Assembly (NCBI GenBank): GCA_950097015.1
Contig: CATNEN010000025.1
Coordinates: 558,001 to 622,000 of the forward strand
Source of the DNA: Macrostomum hystrix
Lineage: Eukaryota > Platyhelminthes > Macrostomidae
Direction: 5' to 3'
Length of the DNA: 64,000 bases
The translations under genes were made by a program, and so were the position numbers. The notes beneath the pieces are model-generated. The model had not been told where the DNA came from. It saw only the letters and a list, made by a program, of their open reading frames with translations, and ran no database searches. Shown here piece after piece: positions 1 through 13,060 of the stretch. How positions within the stretch are numbered: the first letter of the stretch is position 1; each line of letters begins with the position of its first letter.

Positions 1-2745
1 GAAGATCCCAGATTAGAGATGAAGATCCCAGATTAGAGATGAAGATCCCAGATTAGAGATGAAGATCCCAGATTAGAGATGAAGATCCCAGATTAGAGAT
101 GAAGATCCCAGATTAGAGATGAAGATCCCAGATTAGAGATGAAGATCCCAGATTAGAGATGAAGATCCCAAATTAGAGATGTAGATCCCAGATTATGGTT
201 GAAGATCCCATATTAGGGTTGAAGATCCCAGATTAGAGATGAAGATCCCAGATTAGAGATGAAGATCCCAGATTAGAGATGAAGATCCCAGATTAGAGAT
301 GAAGATCCCAGATTAGAGATGAAGATCCCAGATTAGAGATGAAGATCCCAGATTAGAGATGAAGATCCCAGATTAGAGATGAAGATCCCAGATTAGAGAT
401 GAAGATCCCAGATTAGAGATGAAGATCCCAGATTAGAGATGAAGATCCCAGATTAGAGATGAAGATCCCAGATTAGAGATGAAGATCCCAGATTAGAGAT
501 GAAGATCCCAGATTAGAGATGAAGATCCCAGATTAGAGATGAAGATCCCAGATTAGAGATGAAGATCCCAGATTAGAGATGAAGATCCCAGATTAGAGAT
601 GAAGATCCCAGATTAGAGATGAAGATCCCAGATTAGAGATGAAGATCCCAGATTAGGGTTGAAGATCCCAGATTAGAGATGAAGATCACAGATTAGAGAT
701 TAAGATCCCAGATTAGAGATGAAGATCCCAGATTAGAGATGAAGATCCTAGATTAGAGATGAAGATCCCAGATTAGAGATGAAGATCCTAGATTAGAGAT
801 GAAGATCCCAGATTAGAGATGAAGATCCCAAATTAGAGATGTAGATCCCAGATTATGGTTGAAGATCCCATATTAGGGTTGAAGATCCCAGATTAGAGAT
901 GAAGATCCCAGATTAGAGATGTAAATCCCAGATTATGGTTGAAGATCCCAGATTAGAGATGAAGATCCCAGATTAGAGATGAAGATCCCAGATTAGAGAT
1001 GAAGATCCCAGATTAGAGATGAAGATCCTAGATTACAGATGAAGATCCTAGATTAGAGATGAAGATCCCAGATTAGAGATGAAGATCCTAGATTAGAGAT
1101 GAAGATCCCAGATTAGAGATGAAGATCCTAGATTAGAGATGAAGATCCCAGATTAGAGATGAAGATCCCAGATTAGAGATGAAGATCCCAGATTAGAGAT
1201 GAAGATCCCAGATTAGAGATGAAGATCCCAGATTAGAGATGAAGATCCCAGATTAGAGATGAAGATCCCAGATTAGAGATGAAGATCCCAGATTAGAGAT
1301 GAAGATCCCAGATTAGAGATGAAGATCCCAGATTAGAGATGAAGATCCCAGATTAGAGATGAAGATCCCAGATTAGAGATGAAGATCCCAGATTAGAGAT
1401 GAAGATCCCAGATTAGAGATGAAGATCCCAGATTAGAGATGAAGATCCCAGATTAGAGATGAAGATCCCAGATTAGAGATGGAGATCCCAGATTAGAGAT
1501 GAAGATCCCAGATTAGAGATGAAGATCCCAGATTAGAGATGAAGATCCTAGATTAGAGATGAAGATCCCAGATTAGAGATGAAGATCCTAGATTAGAGAT
1601 GAAGATCCTAGATTAGAGATGAAGATCCCAGATTAGAGATGAAGATCCCAGATTAGAGATGAAGATCCTAGATTAGAGATGAAGATCCCAGATTAGAGAT
1701 GAAGATCCCAGATTAGAGATGAAGATCCTAGATTAGAGATGAAGATCCCAGATTAGAGATGAAGATCCCAGATTAGAGATGAAGATCCTAGATTAGAGAT
1801 GAAGATCCCAGATTATGGTTGAAGATCCCAGATTAGAGATGAAGATCCTAGATTAGAGATGAAGATCCCAGATTAGAGATGAAGATCCTAGATTAGAGAT
1901 GAAGATCCTAGATTAGAGATGAAGATCCCAGATTAGAGATGAAGATCCCAGATTAGAGATGAAGATCCCAGATTAGAGATGAAGATCCCAGATTATGGTT
2001 GAAGATCCCATATTAGGGTTGAAGATCCCAGATTCGAGATGAAGATCCCAGATTAGAGATGTAAATCCCAGATTATGGTTGAAGATCCCAGATTAGAGAT
2101 GAAGATCCCAGATTAGAGATGAAGATCCCAGATTAGAGATGAAGATCCCAGATTAGAGATGAAGATCCCAGATTAGAGATGAAGATCCTAGATTACAGAT
2201 GAAGATCCTAGATTAGAGATGAAGATCCCAGATTAGAGATGACGATCACAGATTAGAGATGAAGATCCCAGATTAGAGATGAAGATCCTAGATTAGAGAT
2301 GAAGATCCCAGATTAGAGATGAAGATCCCAGATTAGAGATGAAGATCCTAGATTAGAGATGAAGATCCCAGATTATGGTTGAAGATCCCAGATTAGAGAT
2401 GAAGATCCTAGATTAGAGATGAAGATCCCAGATTAGAGATGAAGATCCCAGATTAGAGATGAAGATCCTAGATTAGAGATGAAGATCCCAGATTAGAGAT
2501 GAAGATCCTAGATTAGAGATGAAGATCCCAGATTAGAGATGAAGATCCTAGATTAGAGATGAAGATCCCAGATTAGAGATGTAAATCCCAGATTATGGTT
2601 GAAGATCCCAGATTAGGGTTGAAGATCCCAGATTAGAGATGAAGATCCCAGATTAGAGATGAAGATCCTAGATTAGAGATGAAGATCCCAGATTAGAGAT
2701 GTAAATCCCAGATTATGGTTGAAGATCCCAGATTAGGGTTGAAGA
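1..2745. repeat. 20-bp minisatellite, about 137 copies
   Basis: The unit is gaagatcccagattagagat, repeated head to tail from the first base, so the left end lies outside the window. Most copies are identical. Variant copies carry gattagggtt or gattatggtt endings, ccta for ccca, or gtaaatccc. The variants recur in the same order near 170-230, 830-960, 1985-2090 and 2580-2760, a sign of block duplication inside the array. It ends in degraded copies by about 2800, just before the exon at 2861, so it most likely sits in an intron of that gene. Confidence 0.97.
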
Positions 2746-2860
2746 TCGTGTATGGAGATCCCTAATCTAGGGATTAAATCCCAGATTGGGGATAAAGTAT
2801 CGAAGTCCGGAACTTTTGGTATTTTTTTTAAATATCCCTTTTCCTCCCATCACTCTACAG

Positions 2861-3440
2861 ATCGGACGATGATTTAAGCCGTTTATTTCCCGAGCGAGAG
2901 AATCATTCTGCCAGCGCCAACAGCACCAATGCTACAAACAAGAGTACCGACAGACACCGTCAAGGCGCTCAACTACTCGCCGATGATTCAACAGCATCAG
3001 ACAGAAGCGGCCACCGCACTGAGCTGGAAGTTAGCGACAAATCTTCCGCCTGGCCCGGCCGTCTAGTGAATCGCTGGCTGTCACTGTTCTCCGCCTGTCT
3101 CTGCCTGGCTGCAATGTTGGCTATACAGTGGGCGTACGCCCTGGCCTGCATCGCTCTTGTTGCAGTCATGTACCTGTGCCTCGGCCGCCTGTGCCCCGGC
3201 GCCTATCCGGGCGTGGCCACATTCGCCCTGCTGCCCTGGCTGCGCAATTTGTGCTCTAATCCGTGCCAGCGCCATCCAGCCAATGACAGCACTGTGGCTG
3301 CGACTGTCTATGGCCGCTCGCCGGCCCGCGCCCCAATGACCTTCGCCCCGGCTCCCGTGACTGAGGAAAATCCGGACTACGCTGATAGGGGCAGGTATCA
3401 TCAGAGTGGCAAATTCGACACTGTATCTCTGCTGCACTAG
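2861..3440 (+). CDS. Last exon of a probable SLC12-like membrane transporter (partial)
   Basis: A good splice acceptor (cactctacag) precedes 2861 and the frame is open from there to the TAG at 3438-3440, about 192 residues. The first 60 or so residues are polar and low-complexity (Ser, Asn, Asp, His rich). Then come two hydrophobic helices, starting WLSLFSACLCL and WAYALACIALV, joined by a short turn, and then a tail with LCPGAYPGV. A polar loop followed by the last two helices and a short C-terminus resembles the end of cation-chloride cotransporter (SLC12, amino acid-polyamine-cation superfamily) proteins, perhaps SLC12A8/A9-like. That family assignment is inference from this short piece. 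Upstream exons would lie left of the 20-bp array, outside the window. Codon use is GC-rich, unlike the flanks. The start codon is not here; internal GTG/ATG codons are not taken as starts. Confidence 0.5.
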
Positions 3441-3479
3441 GCTCAGGGAACTTTCGATGCTAATGAAATAGCGAGTCCC

Positions 3480-4640
3480 TCAGTGTCCCAGACATTACCC
3501 CCAGTATCCCATCCATTACCCTCAGTGTCCCATCCATTACCCCCAGTATCCCAGCCATTACCCCCAGTGTCCCATCCATTACCCTCAGTGTCCCATCCAT
3601 TACCCTCAGTGTCCCATCCATTACCCTCAGTATCCCAGCCTTTACCCTCAGTATCCCAGCCATTACCCCCAGTGTCCCAGCCATTTCCCCAGTATCCCAG
3701 CCATTACCCCCAGTGTCCCAGCCATTTCCCCCAGTATCCCAGCCATTACCCTCAGTTTCCCATCCATTACCCTCAGTATCCCAGCCATTACCCCCAGTGT
3801 CCCAGCCATTACCCTCAGTGTCCCAGCCATCACCCTCAGTGTCCCAGCCATTTCCCTCAGTGTCCTAGCCATTTCCCCCAGTGTCCCAGCCATTACCCCA
3901 GTGTCCCAGCCATTTCCCTCAGTGTCCCAGCCATTACCCTCAGTGTCCCAGCCATCACCCTCAGTGTCCCAGCCATTTCCCTCAGTGTCCTAGCCATTAC
4001 CCCCAGTGTCCCAGCCATTTCCCTCAGTGTCCCAGCCACTTACCTCAGTGTCCCAGCCATTACACCCAGTGTCCCATCTATTACCCTCAGTGTCCCATCC
4101 ATTACCCTCAGTGTCCCATCCATTACCCTCAGTATCCCAGCCTTTACCCTCAGTATCACAGCCATTACCCCCAGTGTCCCAGCCATTTCCCCCAGTATCC
4201 CAGCCATTACCCCCAGTGTCCCAGCCATTTCCCCCAGTATCCCAGCCATTACCCCCAGTGTCCCAGCCATTACCCCCAGTGTCCCAGCCATTTCCCCCAG
4301 TATCCCAGCCATTACCCCCAGTGTCCCAGCCATTTCCCTCAGTGTCCCAGTCATTTCCCTCAGTGTCCCAGCCATTACCCCCAGTGTCCCAGCCATTACC
4401 CTCAGTGTCCCAGCCATCACCCTCAGTGTCCCAGCCATTTCCCTCAGTGTCCTAGCCATTTCCCCCAGTGTCCCAGCCATTACCCCAGTGTCCCAGCCAT
4501 TTCCCTCAGTGTCCCAGCCATCACCCTCAGTGTCCCAGCCATCACCCTCAGTGTCCTAGCCATTACCCCAGTGTCCCAGCCATTTCCCTCAGTGTCCCAG
4601 CCACTTACCTCAGTGTCCCAGCCATTACCCTCAGTCCTTC
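3480..4640. repeat. 21-bp minisatellite, about 55 copies
   Basis: The unit is cattaccctcagtgtcccagc with frequent ttt/tca and ccc/tat substitutions. Because 21 is divisible by three, several frames stay open for 140-360 codons; these are not genes. It starts about 40 bp after the stop codon of the SLC12-like exon, so it may be transcribed in that gene's 3' region. Confidence 0.96.
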
Positions 4641-5390
4641 AGGGCTCCACAGTTTTCAGTGACCAAAGCAAATACGTCTGTCTTGCCTGGGTTAGGACAG
4701 TGATAATTAGTGACTAGTCTAATAATGGCCTAGCCAGGCCATCTTATATATTAAATACTTTATTGCGTAATAATAGTCTTCCACCTGTTCTAGTCAAAGC
4801 ACTGCGATTATCCTTCTCTATTATACTTTTGCTGCTATAGTGTTGCTATATATTTTAATATGTTCACTCAGCTTCCAATTATTGGACTACTGTTGATCAG
4901 CTTTTTGTCACAGAGTCCCATTTATAGAGTCTATACTCAAATGGGCCGGTTTCGGGCATATAAATGTATATATATATTTATACTCCTAGATAAATAACTG
5001 TTTATTTCATTCAATACGGTCATTCCATTTATGTCAAATCTGACATTCTGTATACCTGCACTTTTGTCATTTTTTTCTAGATTCCTTATTAGTCGGCATA
5101 TCATTGCCTACATGACTACTGTTTACTGTAGTGTATAAGTAGTATAGAATGCTATTAACTATATCTCAGTCTTCCCGGATACGTGTTACGTTTTAATTGC
5201 CGTGAATACTTTTTATTGTTTTTGTAAGCCTTTTTGCTTCTACCGTATATACTCCGGTTTGGTTTTTGTTTTAATTAGAATTTTACAAAAATAGTCAAAT
5301 TTTAGATGATATTTGGCTGTGCTTATCTTAACCTCCTTTTTATTAAACTGTTTAGTCATGAAATCACGGCGGGCTAATATATTTGTGTAG
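4641..5390. other. AT-rich spacer, no gene seen
   Basis: AT-rich DNA between two minisatellites. No open frame of note, RNA gene or recognisable element. It includes a short atatatat run near 4970. Confidence 0.6.
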
Positions 5391-5394
5391 CCTG

Positions 5395-6840
5395 ACCCAC
5401 CCTAACCTACATATCATTAGCCTAATGCACACCCTACCCTATATATCATGGTAGGCTATTGCCCACCCTACCCTATGTATCATGGTAGGCTATTGCCCAC
5501 CCTACCCTATATATCATGGTAGGCTATTGCCCACCCTACCCTATATATCATGGTAGGCTATTGCCCACCCTACCCTATATATCATGGTAGGCTATTGCCC
5601 ACCCTACCCTATATATCATGGTAGGCTATTGCCCACCCTACCCTATATATCATGGTAGGCTATTGCCCACCCTACCCTATATATCATGGTAGGCTATTGC
5701 CCACCCTACCCTATATATCATGGTAGGCTATTGCCCACCCTACCCTATATATCATGGTAGGCTATTGCCCACCCTACCCTATATATCATGGTAGGCTATT
5801 GCCCACCCTACCCTATATATCATGGTAGGCTATTGCCCACCCTACCCTATATATCATGGTAGGCTATTGCCCACCCTACCCTATATATCATGGTAGGCTA
5901 TTGCCCACCCTACCCTATATATCATGGTAGGCTATTGCCCACCCTACCCTATATATCATGGTAGGCTATTGCCCACCCTACCCTATATATCATGGTAGGC
6001 TATTGCCCACCCTACCCTATATATCATGGTAGGCTATTGCCCACCCTACCCTATATATCATGGTAGGCTATTGCCCACCCTACCCTATATATCATGGTAG
6101 GCTATTGCCCACCCTACCCTATATATCATGGTAGGCTATTGCCCACCCTACCCTATATATCATGGTAGGCTATTGCCCACCCTACCCTATATATCATGGT
6201 AGGCTATTGCCCACCCTACCCTATATATCATGGTAGGCTATTGCCCACCCTACCCTATATATCATGGTAGGCTATTGCCCACCCTACCCTATATATCATG
6301 GTAGGCTATTGCCCACCCTACCCTATATATCATGGTAGGCTATTGCCCACCCTACCCTATATATCATGGTAGGCTATTGTCCACCCTACCCTATATATCA
6401 TGGTAGGCTATTGTCCACCCTACCCTATATATCATGGTAGGCTATTGCCCACCCTACCCTATATATCATGGTAGGCTATTGCCCACCCTAACCTATATAT
6501 CATGGTAGGCTATTGCCCACCCTAACCTATATATCATGGTAGGCTATTGCCCACCCTAACCTATATATCATGGTAGGCTATTGTCCACCCTACCCTATAT
6601 ATCATGGTAGGCTATTGCCCACCCTACCCTATATATCATGGTAGGCTATTGCCCACCCTAACCTATATATCATGGTAGGCTATTGCCCACCCTAACCTAT
6701 ATATCATGGTAGGCTATTGCCCACCCTACCCTATATATCATGGTAGGCTATTGCCCACCCTACCCTATATATCATGGTAGGCTATTGCCCACCCTACCCT
6801 ATATATCATTGTAGGCTATTGCCCACCCTACCCTATATAG
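5395..6840. repeat. 34-bp minisatellite, about 42 copies
   Basis: The unit reads catggtaggctattgcccac followed by cctaccctatatat. The left edge (5390-5460) and the right third carry diverged copies while the middle is nearly invariant. Each unit has a 6-bp inverted repeat (GGTAGG/CCTACC), and on the minus strand three G-runs in a row (GGGTAGGGTGGG). Confidence 0.97.
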
Positions 6841-7265
6841 GCTTATTGGCTATTGATTTTTTGAATCGCAGTTTTTTTGCTGCAAAAAAAATAATTTTTC
6901 AGAATAAAATGAGTGGCTAATTGCTTTAATAAAAAGATTTGTTCCCTGAGGTTTTGATTTTCTCGACCCTTTCAATTTAAGTGAAATAACTACCATATTT
7001 AGTAACCTTTTCTGTCAGACAATTTTTTATAAATCAATTGTTTTAGACATGCGAATCGGATGTGGAATATTGTCTGTACTAGTAATTTGAATTCTATTTA
7101 TAACATACTCGTATGTCTGCAAAGAAATACAACTCAACTCGGATACTAGTGCTCATTTTTTTTCTCTATGGCTTTAGTCAACCGCTCATAATTTACTGGT
7201 TTCTTGAAGCTGAAGATATTAATTCTTGATTTGCTCTGCGTTCGATTTCGATTTTACCTGCTTGA
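6841..7265. other. Spacer, nothing recognised
   Basis: AT-rich sequence between two arrays; no gene or repeat copy could be identified. Confidence 0.5.
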
Positions 7266-7269
7266 AGTA

Positions 7270-8665
7270 TAGAGTGGGCAGATCATAGACAGGTGGGAAG
7301 GATAGAGTGGGCAGATCATGGACAGGTGGGAAGGATAGAGTGGGCAGATCATGGACAGGTCGGAAGATAGAGTGGGCCGATCATGGACAGGTGGGAAGGA
7401 TAGAGTGGGCCGATCATAGACAGGTGGGAAGGATAGAGTGGGCAGATCATAGATTGGTGGGAAGGATAGAGTGGGCAGATCATAGACAGGTGGGAAGGAT
7501 AGAGTGGGCAGATCATGGACAGGTCAGAAAGATAGAGTGGGCAGATCATAGACAGGTGGGAAGGATAGAGTGGGCAGATCATAGACAGGTGGGAAGGATA
7601 GAGTGGGCAGATCATATATTGGTGGGAAGGATAGAGTGGGCAGATCATAGACAGGTGGGAAGGATAGAGTGGGCAGATCATGGACAGGTGGGAAGGATAG
7701 AGTGGGCAGATCATGGACAGGTCGGAAAGATAGAGTGGGCCGATCATGGACAGGTGGGAAGGATAGAGTGGGCCGATCATAGACAGGTGGGAAGGATAGA
7801 GTGGGCAGATCATAGATTGGTGGGAAGGATAGAGTGGGCAGATCATAGACAGGTGGGAAGGATAGAGTGGGCAGATCATGGACAGGTCAGAAAGATAGAG
7901 TGGGCAGATCATAGACAGGTGGGAAGGATAGAGTGGGCAGATCATAGACAGGTGGGAAGGATAGAGTGGGCAGATCATATATTGGTGGGAAGGATAGAGT
8001 GGGCAGATCATAGACAGGTGGGAAGGATAGAGTGGGCAGATCATGGACAGGTGGGAAGGATAGAGTGGGCAGATCATAGACAGGTGGGAAGGATAGAGTG
8101 GGCAGATCATAGACAGGTGTGAAGGATAGAGTGGGCAGATCATGGACAGGTAGGAAAGATAGAGTGGGCAGATCATAGACAGGTGGGAAGGATAGAGTGG
8201 GCCGATCATGGACAGGTGGGAAGGATAGAGTGGGCAGATCATGGACAGGTGGGAAGGATAGAGTGGGCCGATCATGGACAGGTGGGAAGGATAGAGTGGG
8301 CAGATCATAGACAGGTAGGAAGGATAGAGTGGGCCGATCATAGACAGGTGGGAAGGATAGAGTGGGCCGATCATGGACAGGTGGGAAGGATAGAGTGGGC
8401 AGATCATGGACAGGTGGGAAGGATAGAGTGGGCAGATCATAGACAGGTGGAAAGTATTGAGTGTGGATCATAGACAGGTGGGAAGTATTGAGTGGGGATC
8501 ATAGACAGGTGGGAAGTATTGAGTGTGGATCATAGACAGGTGGAAAGTATTGAGTGTGGATCATAGACAGGTGGGAAGTATTGAGTGGGGATCATAGACA
8601 GGTGGAAAGTATTGAGTGGGGATCATAGACAGGTGGGAAGTATTGAGTGGTGGTCATTGATGGCA
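7270..8665. repeat. 33-bp minisatellite with a 31-bp variant block at its right end
   Basis: The main unit (about 36 copies) is agagtgggcagatcatagac followed by aggtgggaaggat. From about 8450 it changes to a 31-bp form with agtattgagtgtggatcat, about seven copies. The 33-bp length keeps long frames open on both strands (271 and 363 codons); these are composition artefacts. A block of units (about 7440-7720) is repeated at about 7800-8080, showing block duplication. Confidence 0.96.
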
Positions 8666-9435
8666 GTGCAGTAGTGAATATGTATTTTTTGAAAATACAT
8701 ACTTTTGAATCACGAAGCAATGCCAGGAGAGACAGACCAGTTTGGCTGTGTTGGTATGCTGTATTCTATTCGATTATTATAAGCCAGATAAATGCAGCAT
8801 CACTCTGCTATAAATAGGCCTCTAATTAAATTTCGGGCATTCACCGCCAGTCAGCCATTTGGCTGATTGACTCTGGCTTAGGCTTAGGCTGACTAGCAGA
8901 AGCTCATTCGCTTTTAATAGCTAGCTGTCAATTTCAATTTGTCGAAGTGTTCTCCTACCGGGTCCTGCGAGATTAATTCTGAGCTTACGAAATGCATCAC
9001 TATTTTATAAATAGTTGGTTTTCTACTATGAGCGGCAATTGTTTGTCAAACTTTGACAGCATGGGTGCGATCTCCGGATTATTTTAATTCAGATTACTAC
9101 ATTGATCTCATCATCTCAATAGTATTTGAACTCAGATTTCTTTTGCCAATCTATTTTTATTCGGGTTCGACATTCCTAAGCTTGCGCAGAACATTATTGA
9201 TTGCTGTCTCATGCCAGTTGCGAGGCGAAAATGCTTTCCTTTGAATCATGAGACTTTCCTGAATGTACAGGATTGGTGAGTGCAGTAAACCCAGCAGTTA
9301 TTGGAGATCCAACAGGAAATTAAGCGGTGAGGCATTGGCGAGCAAACAGGAAGTTGAAGCAATGGTTGCATCACATGATTCACATAAAAAAGCGGGAAAT
9401 ATCGCATGAATTCATCCCAATCAAAACAGCGAAAA
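8666..9435. other. Spacer, no gene recognised
   Basis: Contains short open frames only (the longest, 63 codons at 9053-9244, has no family resemblance). No RNA gene or dispersed repeat recognised. Confidence 0.5.
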
Positions 9436-9439
9436 GCGA

Positions 9440-10345
9440 GAATAAAATGGAACTGGTTGTAGGAAAGAAAAACTGATTGAAGGAAATGGAAACTGGTTGT
9501 AGGAAATGGAAACTGGTTGAAGGAAATGGAAACTGGTTGAAGGAAATGGAAACTGGTTGTAGGAAATGGAAACTGGTTGAAGGAAATGGAAACTGGTTGA
9601 AGGAAATGGAAACTGGTTGAAGGAAATGGAAACTGGTTGTAGGAAATGGAACTGGTTGAAGGAAATGGAAACTGGTTGAAGGAAATGGGAACTGGTTGGA
9701 GGAAATGGGAACTGGTTGAAGGAAATGGGAACTGGTTGGAGGAAATGGAAACTGGTTGAAGGAAATGGGAACTGGTTGAAGGAAATGGAAACTGGTTGTA
9801 GGAAAGAAAAACTGATTGAAGGAAATGGAAACTGGTTGTAGGAAATGGGAACTGGTTGAAGGAAATGGGAACTGGTTGGAGGAAATGGAAACTGGTTGAA
9901 GGAAATGGGAACTGGTTGGAGGAAATGGAAACTGGTTGAAGGAAATGGGAACTGGTTGTAGGAAATGGAAACTGGTTGAAGGAAATAGGAACTGGTTGAA
10001 GGAAATGGAAACTGGTTGTAGGAAATGGAAACTGGTTGAAGGAAATGGAAACTGGTTGAAGGAAATGGGAACTGGTTGAAGGAAATGGAAACTGGTTGTA
10101 GGAAATGGAAACTGGTTGAAGGAAATGGGAACTGGTTGGAGGAAATGGAAACTGGTTGAAGGAAATGGGAACTGGTTGTAGGAAATGGAAACTGGTTGAA
10201 GGAAATGGGAACTGGTTGAAGGAAATGGAAACTGGTTGTAGGAAATGGAAACTGGTTGAAGGAAATGGAAACTGGTTGAAGGAAATGGGAACTGGTTGAA
10301 GGAAATGGGAACTGGCTGAAGGAAATGGAAACTGGTTGTAGAAAA
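9440..10345. repeat. 20-bp minisatellite, about 45 copies
   Basis: The unit is gaaactggttgaaggaaatg with ggga/gaaa and tgta/tgga/tgaa variants. The minus-strand open frame across it (387 codons, rich in Phe, Pro, Ser) is an artefact. Confidence 0.96.
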
Positions 10346-11090
10346 GGGAAAATTGGAAAATTAAACTAAAATTATATATTTTCGAAAAGGAAACCTTTTT
10401 GTCGTACAAAATGGTGAAAATATAAACAAGTTTTGGAAAAAAGGATCTGCTTTTTTAAAACAACTTTTATATGAAGGTTTAGGAACAGTGATTTGAATCC
10501 ATAGCCCCGGAAAGCAGACTAGGAGTAGGTCAGCCATTGTGTTTAATTTTTTCAGAAGAAAAAAAATTATAAATATAAATTCTGCTTCCAGAGGAAACAG
10601 ATTCACTAGAATAGGTGAATTCTGTACACCGCAAGGCGGGAAACACAATTGAATTAATCAATTAGAGAGTCATTTGCTGAGATCCCAGCAGGTCGTGTCA
10701 ATCGTTGCATTTTGTGGCAGCGACAGCTTGTGCGTAGTGAAATTAGTTCGCGCGTCAATATTGTTCGAGTTTTTGCCTACATTTTTCATTATACACGTCG
10801 TCGTCCCCGGAATTATCAGCATGATTGACAGACTTAGAGAGGCCCAGAGGCGATGGGCGGGGTCTGTTTCTGCAGCCTGCAATCTGGGGGGGGGTTGGGT
10901 CCACCGAACTCGCAGACGAAATGAATCAATTTCCGCTCTGCCTCAAAGAGGAAGACTGCCAAAGATTCCGCGGCCATGAAAAGTTTGTTTTCTATTTTCT
11001 TTCCTTTTCCTCCGTCTGATCGGAGGTATATCATTTTCGACGAATAAATTCGACCTCAAAACGCTGTGATCTCCGAGTTCGCGATGTCCG
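10346..11090. other. Spacer with weak open frames, no gene recognised
   Basis: Open frames of 64-101 codons occur on both strands near 10670-11030, overlapping each other. None shows a domain, signal peptide or credible exon boundary. Confidence 0.4.
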
Positions 11091-11094
11091 CAAT

Positions 11095-11500
11095 ACCTCT
11101 AATGTCCCAATGTCCAAAAAGTCCCCATGTCTAAAATTTCCCAATGTCCGAAATGTCCCGATGTTTAAAATGTCCCAATGTCTAAAATTTCCCAATGTCA
11201 TAAATGTCCCAATTTCATAAATGTCCCAATGTCTATAATGTATGTCTAAAATTCCCAATGTCCAAATTGTCCCAATGTCCAAAATGTCCCAATGTCCAAA
11301 ATGTCTCAATGTCCAAAATGTTCCAATGTCCAAAATGTCCCAATGTCCAAAATGTCCCAATGTCCAAAATGTCCCAATGTCCAAAATGTCCCAATGTCCA
11401 AAATGTCAAAATTTCCGAAATGTCCCTATGTCTATAATGTCTCAATGTTTAAAATGTCCTAATGTCCAAAATGTCCTAATTTCCACTGTGTCCGAATGTC
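11095..11500. repeat. 9/18-bp minisatellite
   Basis: Alternating 9-bp half-units aatgtccca and aatgtccaa make an 18-bp unit, about 22 copies. The left part (11095-11240) is more diverged than the centre. Open frames on both strands follow from the 9-bp period. Confidence 0.94.
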
Positions 11501-11504
11501 CCAA

Positions 11505-13060
11505 TACGAAAAAATTTCCGATGTGCCGATATCCGAATCCTCCTGGGTTCCCCGTATCCCCGTTCCCGTGTCGAAGGGATTTAATTAAAGAATATGCATC
11601 AATCATTCTGACCAGACACGATGAGGTCGAATGCTTAGAAGGTGATGCTTAGACTTTGAGCTTGAATTTCAAGGATCAGCGGATTAGAGCACATCTCACT
11701 AGGCTTACTCTGCTATTCGACAGTGTAATTAACTCAGAACCGTTTCTAGAGTATCGACTCAATGAACTTTACCGTGTCCCAGAAGCTTGTGAATACGGAT
11801 AGGATAATTGGACTCAAACTGTATCTTTTGTTTCACTTTGAGCGTACTTTCAATTATGACTAAATGGCTTTTAGGATATTCCCTTCAATCTGCTTAATAA
11901 AATTGACTATCTCAGATCGATAAAAGATAGTAAAATAAACTTCACTTCCTTTAACTTGGTTGGGTCTCTACCGTATTCGGCAGTTTTTATGATTTACTGT
12001 GCTCATGAAACTCGACTCTAAGCTCAGCGGAGAGCCAACTTTCTGCAATGGATTTTTTATCAACCCACTATCCTTGGCCTACTCCCTGATTGGTTAGTTA
12101 TCGATTCCCTGAACCTCGGCTCCCATGGCCGAGTCCTTCCGGTTGGGCATCGATAGGGCATCTGCTGGAACTGAAATCATCAGGTCTGACGCCTGGGCCT
12201 AGATGTACTTTCCGCCGCATCGATCTAACAATATCGCTTGATTGGCTATAGAGTGTTCGAAAATGTTTGAATTCGTGCTCACTAATCTGAGAATTTATTG
12301 TGTTTTATTCATGAAAATTAAACATTTGTTGAATGTTAGTTCATTTGCTCTAATCTGGTTAATCTCTATCCAGTTGTCCTAGGTTAATCAGATAGTTAAC
12401 TCGAGTCTCGGGCGGTGAGTCGATCGGCTGATTAAGCCAGAAGGCAGAGCTTATAGTAGTTGAGCAATTGGATGTCTGGCTAATGCATATTTCATAAAGC
12501 CGTATATAGTCAGTGAGTCTGGCTGGCATGGAGGTGGCTGACAAATTTCTGTTTCGCGTGTCGCTCAGTCGAGGGGATTCTCCGCCACCTCGGCTCTCGG
12601 CATTTATCCCCGGCGACCTCCGCACAGCGACAGTCTCGAGCACATGGGATCTGCGAATGCTTTTCCTATAGTTATAAATATTCAATTCGCCGCAGCAGCA
12701 GCTACGCCTGGCTAAGAGTGCAGAGCAGGGAGAAGCCACTTAAGGCGCCCATGCACTGGCTACTTGGCATTATTGCCGTGACTCTTGCCCCAAAGCCACG
12801 CACCGTGGCACACTTTCATCAGATTCTCGAAGGATGTTGAATATTTATCCTGCATTGTGTGACCTGCAAACTGGAGGGGGTCCTCTTGCTCCAGCTGTTA
12901 GCTTCATTACTCATACCAGACTCGTAACCAATCTGTTATTGAGAACGCTTGCTAGACTTGCAAAGCATTATCATGCGTAACATTTATTGACAATTATGCG
13001 ACCATATTATAAACTCAATCACAATTACTTTTAACTGTGCTTGTTGGATAAAGAGTGCTC
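11505..13060. other. Spacer, no gene recognised
   Basis: The largest frame (126 codons on the minus strand, 12359-12739) is Arg/Ser rich with no recognisable domain. I see no RNA gene here. Confidence 0.4.

Noticed and set aside
3460-4717. Ser/Pro/Val repeat frames in the 21-bp array next to the SLC12-like stop codon
   Set aside because: The real exon ends with a stop before the array; the array frames overlap on both strands.
5395-6840. CRISPR-like array
   Set aside because: No unique spacers: the whole 34-bp unit repeats, and the window is eukaryotic.
7307-8471. Long frames with 11-residue repeats (GRIEWADHRQV; MICPLYPSHLS)
   Set aside because: Produced by the 33-bp unit; open on both strands; no start context or unique domain.
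9246-10409. 387-codon minus-strand frame rich in Phe/Pro/Ser
   Set aside because: A 20-bp repeat read in three rotating frames with no stop; no domain outside the repeat.
12359-12739. 126-codon minus-strand frame
   Set aside because: Arg/Ser-rich, without domain, splice context or acceptable codon pattern.
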